6,614 nucleotides of DNA from Methylococcaceae bacterium (GTDB taxonomy: Bacteria; Pseudomonadota; Gammaproteobacteria; Methylococcales; Methylomonadaceae): NCBI GenBank assembly GCA_030699345.1, contig JAUYMX010000345.1, positions 1 to 6,614 on the forward strand, written 5' to 3'. The notes beneath the pieces were generated by a model. That model did no database searches. It was given only the letters and a program-made list of their open reading frames with translations, and had not been told where the DNA came from. Each line of letters opens with the position of its first letter. Within the stretch, counting starts at the first letter, position 1. The translations under genes were made by a program, and so were the position numbers. Below are positions 1-4,602 of the stretch, piece after piece.

Positions 1-206
1 GGGCCGAGGCAAATCCAAAATGTCAGCGCTGGGGGCAGCCATGCGCAAGTTGGTACATTTGTGCTTTGGCGTACTCAAAACTAGGCAACCTTATCAGGCT
101 AATTATGCAATTTAATATTGACTGCCAAGACGGTATCTACAGGGCTGGGTTTGATTTGCTTCGTTTACTCATGGCCGGACATTTTTAGACAGTGAACGGT
201 CAATAT
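1..206 (+). mobile_element. Probable right end of an IS110/IS1111-type insertion sequence
   Basis: The transposase stop is at 113-115 and the next gene starts near 299, so the element must end somewhere between. Just after the stop is an AT-rich stretch with a TTGACTGCCAAGACGGTATC segment (119-138), which resembles what I recall downstream of IS110-type transposases. Bases 115-124 and 197-206 form a 10-pair dyad (ATATTGACTG / CGGTCAATAT, one T-G wobble) around 72 bases. I use 206 as a provisional limit; the true boundary cannot be read from one copy because IS110 elements lack clear inverted ends and target duplications. Confidence 0.4.
2..115 (+). CDS. IS110/IS1111-family transposase, C-terminal end (partial, cut by window edge)
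   Basis: The frame open from base 2 to the TAA at 113-115 encodes 37 residues that read like the extreme C-terminus of an IS110-family (Transposase_20) DEDD recombinase: a GKSKMSALGAAMRKLVH block followed by FGVLK and a polar tail. In this family the segment lies after the C-terminal serine-containing domain, and the MRKLxHxxxGVLK pattern is its usual ending. The rest of the protein lies left of the window, so I cannot say whether the element is intact. The reading frame ends naturally rather than by a frameshift. The family inserts DNA with an RNA guide (bridge RNA) and makes no obvious terminal inverted repeats. Identification rests on motif recognition over a short stretch only. Confidence 0.75.
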   Translation, partial: GRGKSKMSALGAAMRKLVHLCFGVLKTRQPYQANYAI

Positions 207-234
207 CTGTATTTGCAGTGTTGGGCCCGAAGAT

Positions 235-246
235 GTTACTTGTAAC
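235..246. promoter_or_regulatory. Candidate operator: GTTAC-TT-GTAAC dyad upstream of the toxin-antitoxin genes
   Basis: Perfect 5-base arms (GTTAC at 235-239, GTAAC at 242-246) are separated by TT, 52 bases before the chosen antitoxin start. Ribbon-helix-helix antitoxins such as DUF1778 proteins bind short palindromes in their own promoters, so this is a reasonable autoregulatory site. It overlaps the -35-like hexamer at 240-245. The site is short and could be chance. Confidence 0.3.
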
Positions 247-268
247 GTACTCACAAACGACGCACAAT
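240..268 (+). promoter_or_regulatory. Weak sigma70-like promoter for the toxin-antitoxin operon
   Basis: TTGTAA (240-245) and CACAAT (263-268) are separated by 17 bases and each match the consensus at 4 of 6 positions. Initiation about 7 bases further on would give a leader of roughly 24 bases before the ATG at 299. The -35 element lies inside the GTTAC/GTAAC dyad, which would allow repression by the antitoxin. Assigned by eye. Confidence 0.25.
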
Positions 269-298
269 TACGATACATAAACCGTCATGGTGTTTCTG

Positions 299-580
299 AT
301 GAAAAATACTACCGCCAAAGAAAACCGCCTTAATATTCGCTGCGATCTGCGTGCTCGAGAACTGCTCGACAAAGCTGCTACTTATACACACGTCAGCATT
401 TCCGAATTTGTTCTGTCCAACGCATTAGCCTCCGCAGAAAAAGTGGTGCAGGCGCATGAACACATTACCTTACAACCGGAAGATTTTCAGGCCTTCCTGG
501 CCGCACTTGATGCTCCAACTGAACCCAATCCGGCATTGGAAAAAGCCTTCAAACGCCATTCGGAACAAGTTGCTAGGTAA
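299..580 (+). CDS. DUF1778 ribbon-helix-helix antitoxin (TacA-like)
   Basis: This 93-residue protein fits the DUF1778/TacA antitoxin family. Residues 8-15 (ENRLNIRC) form the N-terminal DNA-binding strand. They are followed by the helix-turn-helix core ARELLDKAATYTHVSISEFVLSNA in two parts (about 19-42), where the SxSEFV segment is the family signature of helix 2. The acidic-hydrophobic tail (about 57-90, ITLQPEDFQAFLAAL then PNPALEKAF) corresponds to the part that wraps and neutralises the acetyltransferase toxin. I chose ATG 299 because a GGTG lies 6 bases upstream and the product then begins MKNTTAKENRL, as usual in the family. An in-frame ATG at 287 would add four residues but has no visible ribosome binding site. 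The toxin gene starts 8 bases after the stop. Autorepression of the operon, together with the toxin, is expected. Confidence 0.9.
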   Translation: MKNTTAKENRLNIRCDLRARELLDKAATYTHVSISEFVLSNALASAEKVVQAHEHITLQPEDFQAFLAALDAPTEPNPALEKAFKRHSEQVAR

Positions 581-588
581 AGTTGTAA

Positions 589-1095
589 GTGGAGACGATT
601 TACCATATCCGCCCCTTTGACAGTACGGTTGATACCGCTTCCTTTTGCTGTGGGCAGCCGCCACTTGATGAATACATTCGCCGTTATGCTTCGCAAGATG
701 TCAAACGAAATGTTGCCAGAGTATTCATCGCGACACCGGAACACGACACCAAGCAATTAGCAGGATTTTTTACCTTGAGCGCAGGTAGCGTCAGTTGCTC
801 TGACTTACCGGCGTCATTGGCTAAAACGCTACCCCGCTACCCTGTACCGGTGGCACTTATCGGACGACTTGCAGTAGCCACCGACTACCAAGGAAAAGGT
901 TTAGGTTCGATTCTTTTGGCTGATGCCTGTCAGAAAGTAATAAATGCTAGCGCCACTCTGGCGGTGGTTGGAATTGTTGTGGATGCTAAAGACTCAACTG
1001 CTGCAAGCTTTTACCGGCATTTTGGTTTCATGCCTTTGTTGGGTCAGGCTGATAGGTTGCTGTTACCGGCAACTGCGTTTTGTTCATTGGCGTAA
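589..1095 (+). CDS. GNAT-family acetyltransferase toxin (TacT-like)
   Basis: This 168-residue GNAT N-acetyltransferase follows a DUF1778 antitoxin, the classic TacAT/AtaRT arrangement. Known members acetylate the amino group of aminoacyl-tRNAs and stop translation; this role is inferred from family and context. Visible features are an N-terminal CGQPPLDEYIRRYA block (about 21-34), the beta-strand/acetyl-CoA motif GRLAVATDYQGKGLG (about 92-106, with the Q-x-x-G-x-G pyrophosphate loop at 101-106), and the C-terminal VVDAKDSTAASFYRHFGF segment (130-147). In that segment Tyr142 sits where TacT toxins have their catalytic tyrosine. The length is normal for the family and no lesion is seen, so it is probably active. 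The start is GTG at 589: it is the first usable start after the antitoxin stop, and nearby TTG codons run into stops. Short spacing suggests translational coupling. Confidence 0.92.
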   Translation: METIYHIRPFDSTVDTASFCCGQPPLDEYIRRYASQDVKRNVARVFIATPEHDTKQLAGFFTLSAGSVSCSDLPASLAKTLPRYPVPVALIGRLAVATDYQGKGLGSILLADACQKVINASATLAVVGIVVDAKDSTAASFYRHFGFMPLLGQADRLLLPATAFCSLA

Positions 1096-1140
1096 TCCAT
1101 ATGAAGCTTGCGTAATACGGAATTTCGGCAACTCGAATGC

Positions 1141-1166
1141 CCTGGATTCCGCAAACTCCATCCAGG
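1141..1166. repeat. Palindromic intergenic hairpin (CCTGGAT ... ATCCAGG)
   Basis: Perfect 7-base arms at 1141-1147 and 1160-1166 enclose a 12-base loop. The sequence, read as GTAGCCTGGATGGAG on the opposite strand, resembles the dispersed REP-like GTAGCCxGGATG...ATCC(A/G)GG elements seen in many proteobacterial intergenic regions. No T-run follows on either strand, so an intrinsic terminator is unlikely. Repeat status needs other copies in the genome. Confidence 0.5.
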
Positions 1167-1200
1167 CTACTTGCTGAGAGCAACTTGATGTAGATATAAG

Positions 1201-1230
1201 GGTGGGTAAGCGGCTTTTTGCTTGCCCACC
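1201..1230. repeat. Strong 11-pair hairpin repeat (GGTGGGTAAGC ... GCTTGCCCACC)
   Basis: The arms at 1201-1211 and 1220-1230 pair over 11 positions with one G-T wobble around an 8-base loop (GGCTTTTT). It resembles the GTGGGCAAGC/GCTTGCCCAC palindromes dispersed in proteobacterial genomes. It lies about 105 bases after the toxin stop and could stop or protect that transcript, but the T-run sits in the loop rather than after the stem, so it is not a standard terminator. Confidence 0.55.
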
Positions 1231-1407
1231 GTTTAAAGTCAATTCCTTAATTCTGCGTGGGCACGAAAAGCATATACTGACCACTAGAAGATGACGAAAC
1301 GTCCCCGAGCGGTTGTTGCAATGCGTGAAGCAGTCGCCAAGCGTGCAGTAGCAATAAAGAAGTTACCGCTGGCAAACACGGATGAACGATACACTCAAGG
1401 ACTGGCT

Positions 1408-1437
1408 AAAAGAACATGCTGCCGGGTAAATCCGGCA
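1408..1437 (-). terminator. Possible weak intrinsic terminator of the rloAB operon
   Basis: On the minus strand, TGCCGG and CCGGCA (1432-1437 and 1420-1425) form a perfect GC-rich 6-pair stem with a 6-base loop. A GTTCTTTT stretch follows, with its T4 at 1408-1411. It lies 54 bases past the rloB stop. The T-run is short and starts 8 bases past the stem, so efficiency is doubtful. Confidence 0.3.
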
Positions 1438-1491
1438 AATGACTCAGCATTGAAAATGTTTTTGCTGGGTTTCGTTTTACTCTACTCAGCC

Positions 1492-2133
1492 TTACGGAAT
1501 AGAGGTAGCTTTTTGGGGTAATGATAGTTTTTCAAAGAAATCCATCAGTTCATGCAGTCTGGTACTAGGATTCATTTCTCCACTCGCTATGGCTTCAGCG
1601 AGTACTTTAGCGGCTGTTCCGCGCGCATTGGCAAATCGATTTTCCTGCAGCAATAACGCAAAGACACCCTGAACTAAACCTTTGTCGTAATTTTCCAGGC
1701 CAGGATAAGTGCGCAAGTCTTTGATGAGCGCATCTCCCGCCGAAAGCTTACCCGCTGCTGTATAGGGTTTACGACTGTAAGCAAAATGCAGCAATAACCA
1801 GAATTCAAAACATGGGTACGAGGCAATCACTTCGACTTTTTTGGAGCTCCTCGCTAAGTTAAGCGCATCGGTAAAAGTTTCGTGAGTGTCCCTGTCTATA
1901 GCACAAAAAACTTGATCGAATTTTCCTTGGCGAGCAATCGCTTCCTTAACAATATTCAACGGATCGGTTTTTCCGCAGTGGGTAATTTCAACTATTACCT
2001 TGACACGAAAATACCGACTTGCATCTTCTAAATAACCTTTTCCCGACTTACTGTCTTCGCAAATTACCAACACTGTAGGCTGCGGCTTATAGCGAGGTTT
2101 TTTCCGATTAAACGAAGCAGCATTACGCCCCAT
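1492..2133 (-). CDS. rloB: RloB-family (OLD-type Toprim) protein of an RloAB/AbiL-like defence system
   Basis: This 213-residue protein matches the RloB family (Pfam RloB), predicted Toprim-fold nucleases that accompany an AAA15 ATPase. After a basic N-terminus (RKKPRYKPQ) comes a beta strand ending in VICEDSKSGKGYL, whose Glu26 would be the first Toprim acid. FCAIDRDTH supplies the D-x-D pair (Asp80, Asp82). ASYPCFEFWLLLHF (104-117) is the most conserved RloB signature, usually written NPCFExWLLLHF. The C-terminal third is helical. The ATG lies 2 bases after the rloA stop, with a GGGGCTGA stretch in the rloA 3' end acting as a poor Shine-Dalgarno, so translation is probably coupled. RloA/RloB were named in Campylobacter restriction loci, and AbiL-type abortive infection uses the same pair. 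Nuclease activity is inferred from the conserved acids. No restriction genes are present here. Confidence 0.88.
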   Translation of the reverse strand: MGRNAASFNRKKPRYKPQPTVLVICEDSKSGKGYLEDASRYFRVKVIVEITHCGKTDPLNIVKEAIARQGKFDQVFCAIDRDTHETFTDALNLARSSKKVEVIASYPCFEFWLLLHFAYSRKPYTAAGKLSAGDALIKDLRTYPGLENYDKGLVQGVFALLLQENRFANARGTAAKVLAEAIASGEMNPSTRLHELMDFFEKLSLPQKATSIP

Positions 2134-2135
2134 AT

Positions 2136-3398
2136 TCAGCCCCTGCGCACAAAGGGAAGTCCCCGGTAACGGCCTTCGTAATAGCGTTTTTCCAAATCTT
2201 CGCTTTCACGACCTTCAAAATCGTGGATAGATCGCAATTGTGTTGCGCCGTTGGCGTCTCGCTCGGTCAGCCAGAACTGGTCGCGGCGTAATAGTTTTGC
2301 ATCCATAAGATGGGTGTCGTGTGTAGTAAAGATAAGCTGAGCAGGTGAGGCAGATTTAAGATGTTTTGCTACCAAAGAAGCAACAATCTCGGGATGAAGA
2401 CTACTATCCAGTTCATCGACTACCAAAGCAGTACTTTGCGTTATAAGTCTCGTTTGATCATGCAGGTTCCAAGGCAACCAAAATCCGATTAAGTTTTTAG
2501 TACCCTCCGATTCCTCACGAAAATCAAATTCAGCCTCTCCTAATGCCGTTCGATGAGTCAATACTGTTTTGCTTTTAGATTTTTCACTTATTGATTGCAG
2601 CAAACCAGTTGATATGGGTTCTGCTAAATTGGGTTCTATATGGTCAAAACGAATATTGGTTACTGGTATATCTACATCTTTCAGAAATAATGAAAGTTCT
2701 TCTGCAAAAGATATGTCTGCTTCAGCGCGCTGCTGGCTAAGTTGTGCAAGTGCCAACATACTAGTATTACCGAAAAAAACCATAAAACCGGCATGCAGCC
2801 ATTTCAAAGGGTCTCTCAATTGATTCATGCCCTCGCTACTATTTGCTACAGCTTGAGAAATAAACAACACCTGTGGCCCGGTGGATTTTCTCCATAATTC
2901 ATGCAAATCTTTTCCGCCTTCCAGCTGCTGCCCAAAAGTGTATTCGTCGCCGGAAGATAAGTGACGGCGCTCGTACAAGAGAGTTTCCTTGCCTTTTGGA
3001 AAAGAAACCAGACGCTCTTCGATAATTCGTTGCGGGGTTAACGCTAACTCAAACGCATACCGTTGTTCTGCAAAAATAAAGTGTAACTCAATGCGACTGG
3101 GTTGATCGGCCAATTGCGGGTCAAAACGGAATGGGAAAACAGGTAATGGAGTAAATTGAGCACTAGGCTGGCGATTAACAACATCTCTAACGATATCAAA
3201 CGCTTTGATTAAATTGCTCTTGCCGGACGCATTTGGCCCATAAATGGCTGCAACCTTTAGTAAGTCAGGAAGTTTTTCGCCCTTAACAACAGGTTTGAAT
3301 ACATTATCGCCCTTCTTTAATCTAGGTGCCGCAACCATGGAAAAGGTCTGCTTTTCGCGGAAAGAGCGATAGTTGCTGATAGAAAATTCGATTAACAT
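2136..3398 (-). CDS. rloA: RloA-like AAA15/AbiL-type ATPase (ATP-binding defence protein)
   Basis: This 420-residue ABC-like/SMC-like ATPase is of the COG1106/AAA15 (AAA_21) type. Features in order: an N-terminal MLIEFSISNYRSFRE strand, as in RecF/OLD ATPases; Walker A GPNASGKS (54-61); a middle region (about 80-290) with the sensing/coiled insert; a signature-like ESEGTKN (296-302); Walker B ALVVDEL (324-330) with catalytic Glu329; DSSLHP D-loop (331-336); an H-loop histidine in FTTHD (His360); and a C-terminal YYEGRYRGLPFV segment (406-417) typical of RloA-like proteins. All nucleotide-site motifs look intact. It is the first gene of a two-gene operon with rloB. In related PARIS, AbiL and OLD/Gabija-type systems the ATPase senses a phage trigger and controls a Toprim effector; that role here is inferred. 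The start is ATG 3398, preceded by only a weak GAG, and the product begins as expected for the family. Confidence 0.9.
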   Translation of the reverse strand: MLIEFSISNYRSFREKQTFSMVAAPRLKKGDNVFKPVVKGEKLPDLLKVAAIYGPNASGKSNLIKAFDIVRDVVNRQPSAQFTPLPVFPFRFDPQLADQPSRIELHFIFAEQRYAFELALTPQRIIEERLVSFPKGKETLLYERRHLSSGDEYTFGQQLEGGKDLHELWRKSTGPQVLFISQAVANSSEGMNQLRDPLKWLHAGFMVFFGNTSMLALAQLSQQRAEADISFAEELSLFLKDVDIPVTNIRFDHIEPNLAEPISTGLLQSISEKSKSKTVLTHRTALGEAEFDFREESEGTKNLIGFWLPWNLHDQTRLITQSTALVVDELDSSLHPEIVASLVAKHLKSASPAQLIFTTHDTHLMDAKLLRRDQFWLTERDANGATQLRSIHDFEGRESEDLEKRYYEGRYRGLPFVRRG

Positions 3399-3454
3399 GC
3401 AGAAATCTCGCAGTTACATGATTTATTTAGGTCATTAATATAGCTTTTATTAAC

Positions 3455-3460
3455 ATTATC
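3455..3460 (-). promoter_or_regulatory. Tentative -10 element for rloAB
   Basis: On the minus strand GATAAT (5 of 6 to consensus) lies 57 bases before the rloA ATG. The best upstream hexamer at normal spacing (CTTCCA) matches TTGACA poorly, and the G9 tract sits immediately before that position. A second candidate, TATATT at 3437-3442, also lacks a good -35. Low confidence. Confidence 0.22.
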
Positions 3461-3482
3461 TGCAGGTTTTCTACATTGGAAG

Positions 3483-3491
3483 CCCCCCCCC
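3483..3491. repeat. C9 homopolymer (G9 on the rloA coding strand)
   Basis: Nine consecutive C lie in the 207-base divergent spacer between rloA and arfB, 85-93 bases upstream of the rloA start. It is the longest single-base run in the window. Poly-G/C tracts of this length are prone to slipped-strand mispairing. Here a length change would shift spacing just upstream of the putative rloAB -35 region. Confidence 0.85.
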
Positions 3492-3527
3492 TATTGATTC
3501 ACTTTGATAGTGATGATTGTTCTATTT

Positions 3528-3550
3528 GGTTTAACGAAACTGTTTAAACC
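3528..3550. repeat. GGTTTAA/TTAAACC dyad upstream of arfB
   Basis: Perfect 7-base arms (3528-3534 and 3544-3550) are separated by 9 bases. The right arm is part of the palindrome GTTTAAAC (3542-3549). It lies 56-78 bases before the arfB start, just upstream of a -10-like TAAAAT, so it could be a regulator site. No regulator is known to me for it. Confidence 0.3.
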
Positions 3551-3562
3551 CGCCCAAAACGA

Positions 3563-3568
3563 TAAAAT
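3563..3568 (+). promoter_or_regulatory. Tentative -10 element for arfB
   Basis: TAAAAT (5 of 6 to TATAAT) lies 37 bases before the arfB ATG, which would give a leader of about 30 bases. No good -35 hexamer lies at the expected spacing. Confidence 0.25.
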
Positions 3569-3605
3569 GGCCGCCAGTTAATCAATAAGCAAAACTTAAC
3601 CGGCA

Positions 3606-4022
3606 ATGCTACACATTTCCAACCAACTCAGCATCCCCGACAACGAAATCGAAATTTCTGCCATTCGCGCTCAAGGTGCGGGCGGTCAGAATGTCAATAA
3701 AGTCTCAACAGCTGTGCATTTGCGTTTTGATATTCATGCGTCGTCCCTGCCTGAGTTTTATAAAGAAAAGCTGCTGGCTTTAAGTGACAGTCGACTTTCA
3801 AAGGATGGGGTGATTGTCATCAAGGCTCAGCAGTTTCGCACTCAGGAAATGAACAAGGAAGATGCGTACAACCGACTACGGGAGTTGATTTTGAGTGCGA
3901 CCATTGTGCATAAGAAGCGCAAAGCCACAAAACCCACTAAAGGCTCAAAGCTGAGGCGTTTGGATGGCAAAGCCAAGCAAGGGAAATTGAAGGCGTTGAG
4001 AGGAAAAGTTGATTTGCACTAA
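3606..4022 (+). CDS. arfB: Alternative ribosome-rescue peptidyl-tRNA hydrolase ArfB (YaeJ)
   Basis: This 138-residue protein has a class I release-factor catalytic domain without the codon-recognition domains. The GGQ motif lies in RAQGAGGQNVNKVSTAVHLRF (two parts, 21-41), with Gln28 the catalytic side. A basic C-terminal tail (about 103-135: KKRKATKPTKGSK then LRRLDGKAKQGKLKALRGKV) is the segment that enters the empty mRNA channel of stalled ribosomes in ArfB. Length is essentially that of E. coli ArfB (140). The protein releases nascent chains from non-stop ribosomes as a backup to tmRNA. ATG 3606 begins the conserved start MLHISNQLSIPDNEIEIS; the upstream sequence has no strong Shine-Dalgarno. 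It appears monocistronic, divergent from the defence operon and convergent with the TPM operon. ArfB versus the mitochondrial-type ICT1 name is only nomenclature. Confidence 0.95.
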   Translation: MLHISNQLSIPDNEIEISAIRAQGAGGQNVNKVSTAVHLRFDIHASSLPEFYKEKLLALSDSRLSKDGVIVIKAQQFRTQEMNKEDAYNRLRELILSATIVHKKRKATKPTKGSKLRRLDGKAKQGKLKALRGKVDLH

Positions 4023-4028
4023 GTTTGC

Positions 4029-4073
4029 AAAAAACCTACTCCGTTCATGGTTCGACAAGCTCACCACGAACGG
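4029..4073 (-). terminator. Probable terminator of the DUF805-lemA-TPM-TPM operon, built from the palindromic repeat
   Basis: Read on the minus strand, the 11-pair stem at 4041-4073 is followed, six bases on, by T6 (4034-4029). It starts 26 bases past the stop of the last TPM gene. On the + strand no T-run follows, so termination should favour the minus transcript, with only a structural stop for arfB. The six-base gap before the T-run makes it weaker than a textbook terminator. Confidence 0.45.
4041..4073. repeat. Dispersed palindromic repeat (CCGTTCrTGGT ... ACCACGAACGG type)
   Basis: The 33-base element has 11-base arms (4041-4051, 4063-4073) with a single mismatch (G-U wobble when transcribed from the minus strand) around an 11-base loop containing TCGACAAGCTC. 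The GAGCTTGTCGAA core between CCGTTC...GAACGG arms is one I recognise as a very widespread intergenic repeat of bacterial genomes. It lies between convergent genes, where such elements commonly occur. Confidence 0.65.
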
Positions 4074-4098
4074 AAGTCATTAATTTATAAATGTCGGT

Positions 4099-4602
4099 TC
4101 ACTTAATAATCACCGGCTGATCAGAAAGCTCATTAGGATTGCCTTCTTTCGCGGGAAAATGAGTCACCAAAAGTTTAGTGATGCGTCTAATACCCTCGAT
4201 TGCTCCATGCCGAAAGTCGCCTTGTTTAAACGCCGTCTGCATGGTTTGGGCGATGGCATCCCATTCGGTTTGGGTTACTCGTTTGGCAATGCCCCGGTCG
4301 GCGACGATGTGGACTTCCCGGTCTGCCAGTAATACATAAATCAACACGCCGCTGTTATCTTCTGTATCCCACACCTGTAGATTGGCAAAGACTTCTGTAG
4401 CGCGATGTCGGGCTGATTTACCGCGCCATACCCAGATAGGTGCAAGGGCATTTTCCACAGCAAAGCGCAGTTCGCCACTGTGTTGATGTTCCGACTGCTT
4501 TATCGCCTGTTCAATATCGTGCAGCACTGCCTTTGGAAACGCCACGCACCAACGCCATGGCGGCATAAAGACATGACTTAGCCAACGTGTAATCTTTACC
4601 AT
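4099..4602 (-). CDS. Second TPM-domain protein (TLP18.3/Psb32/MOLO-1 fold), last gene of the lemA operon
   Basis: This 167-residue protein has a TPM domain over roughly 24-147. Key stretches are FPKAVLHDIEQAIKQSE (22-38), GELRFAVENAL (43-53), RATEVFANLQVWDTEDNSGV (67-86), LIYVLLADREVHIVADRGIA (87-106) and FKQGDFRHGAIEGIRRI (125-141). No signal peptide is evident, and the N-terminus carries only a tryptophan-rich MVKITRWLSHVFMPPWRW segment. I chose ATG 4602 because it overlaps the upstream TPM gene's stop (ATGGTAA, 7-base overlap), favouring coupled re-initiation, and because homologues begin with a similar tryptophan-rich stretch. An in-frame ATG at 4650 has a stronger GAGGAGG upstream and would add 16 mostly arginine residues overprinting the glycine tail of its neighbour; I cannot exclude it. 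TPM proteins are often found beside lemA; the biochemical role is not established. Confidence 0.85.
   Translation of the reverse strand: MVKITRWLSHVFMPPWRWCVAFPKAVLHDIEQAIKQSEHQHSGELRFAVENALAPIWVWRGKSARHRATEVFANLQVWDTEDNSGVLIYVLLADREVHIVADRGIAKRVTQTEWDAIAQTMQTAFKQGDFRHGAIEGIRRITKLLVTHFPAKEGNPNELSDQPVIIK

Larger units (their letters stand above)
1096..1491. other. Gene-poor spacer between the toxin gene and rloB
   Basis: I find no convincing gene in these 396 bases. They contain two hairpin repeats (1141-1166 and 1201-1230) and a small GC-rich hairpin (1420-1437) that may end the rloAB transcript. A 76-codon + frame at 1291-1521 shows no recognisable domain and runs into the 3' end of rloB. 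A TATACT hexamer (1273-1278) precedes it, but without a matching -35. The stretch looks like the scar of past insertions. Confidence 0.6.

Noticed and set aside
470..756. Minus-strand frames of 64 and 89 codons across the antitoxin/toxin junction
   Set aside because: They lie antisense to two well-supported genes and show no family features.
944..1284. Frames of 77 codons (+) and 66 codons (-) over the toxin 3' end and the repeat region
   Set aside because: The first is a shifted frame of the toxin gene; the second runs through the hairpin repeats and has no recognisable content.
1382..1429. 15-codon frame reading MNDTLKDWLKEHAAG
   Set aside because: The start looks protein-like, but it ends after 15 codons and has no ribosome binding site; at most a fragment of a lost gene.
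1291..1521. 76-codon + strand frame with a TATACT (1273-1278) and a weak AGAAG before its ATG
   Set aside because: No domain or family is recognisable, its second half reads like random sequence, the TATACT has no -35 partner, and the end overlaps the 3' end of rloB in antisense.
2569..2823. 84-codon + frame inside rloA
   Set aside because: It is antisense to a conserved ATPase coding region and has no family features.
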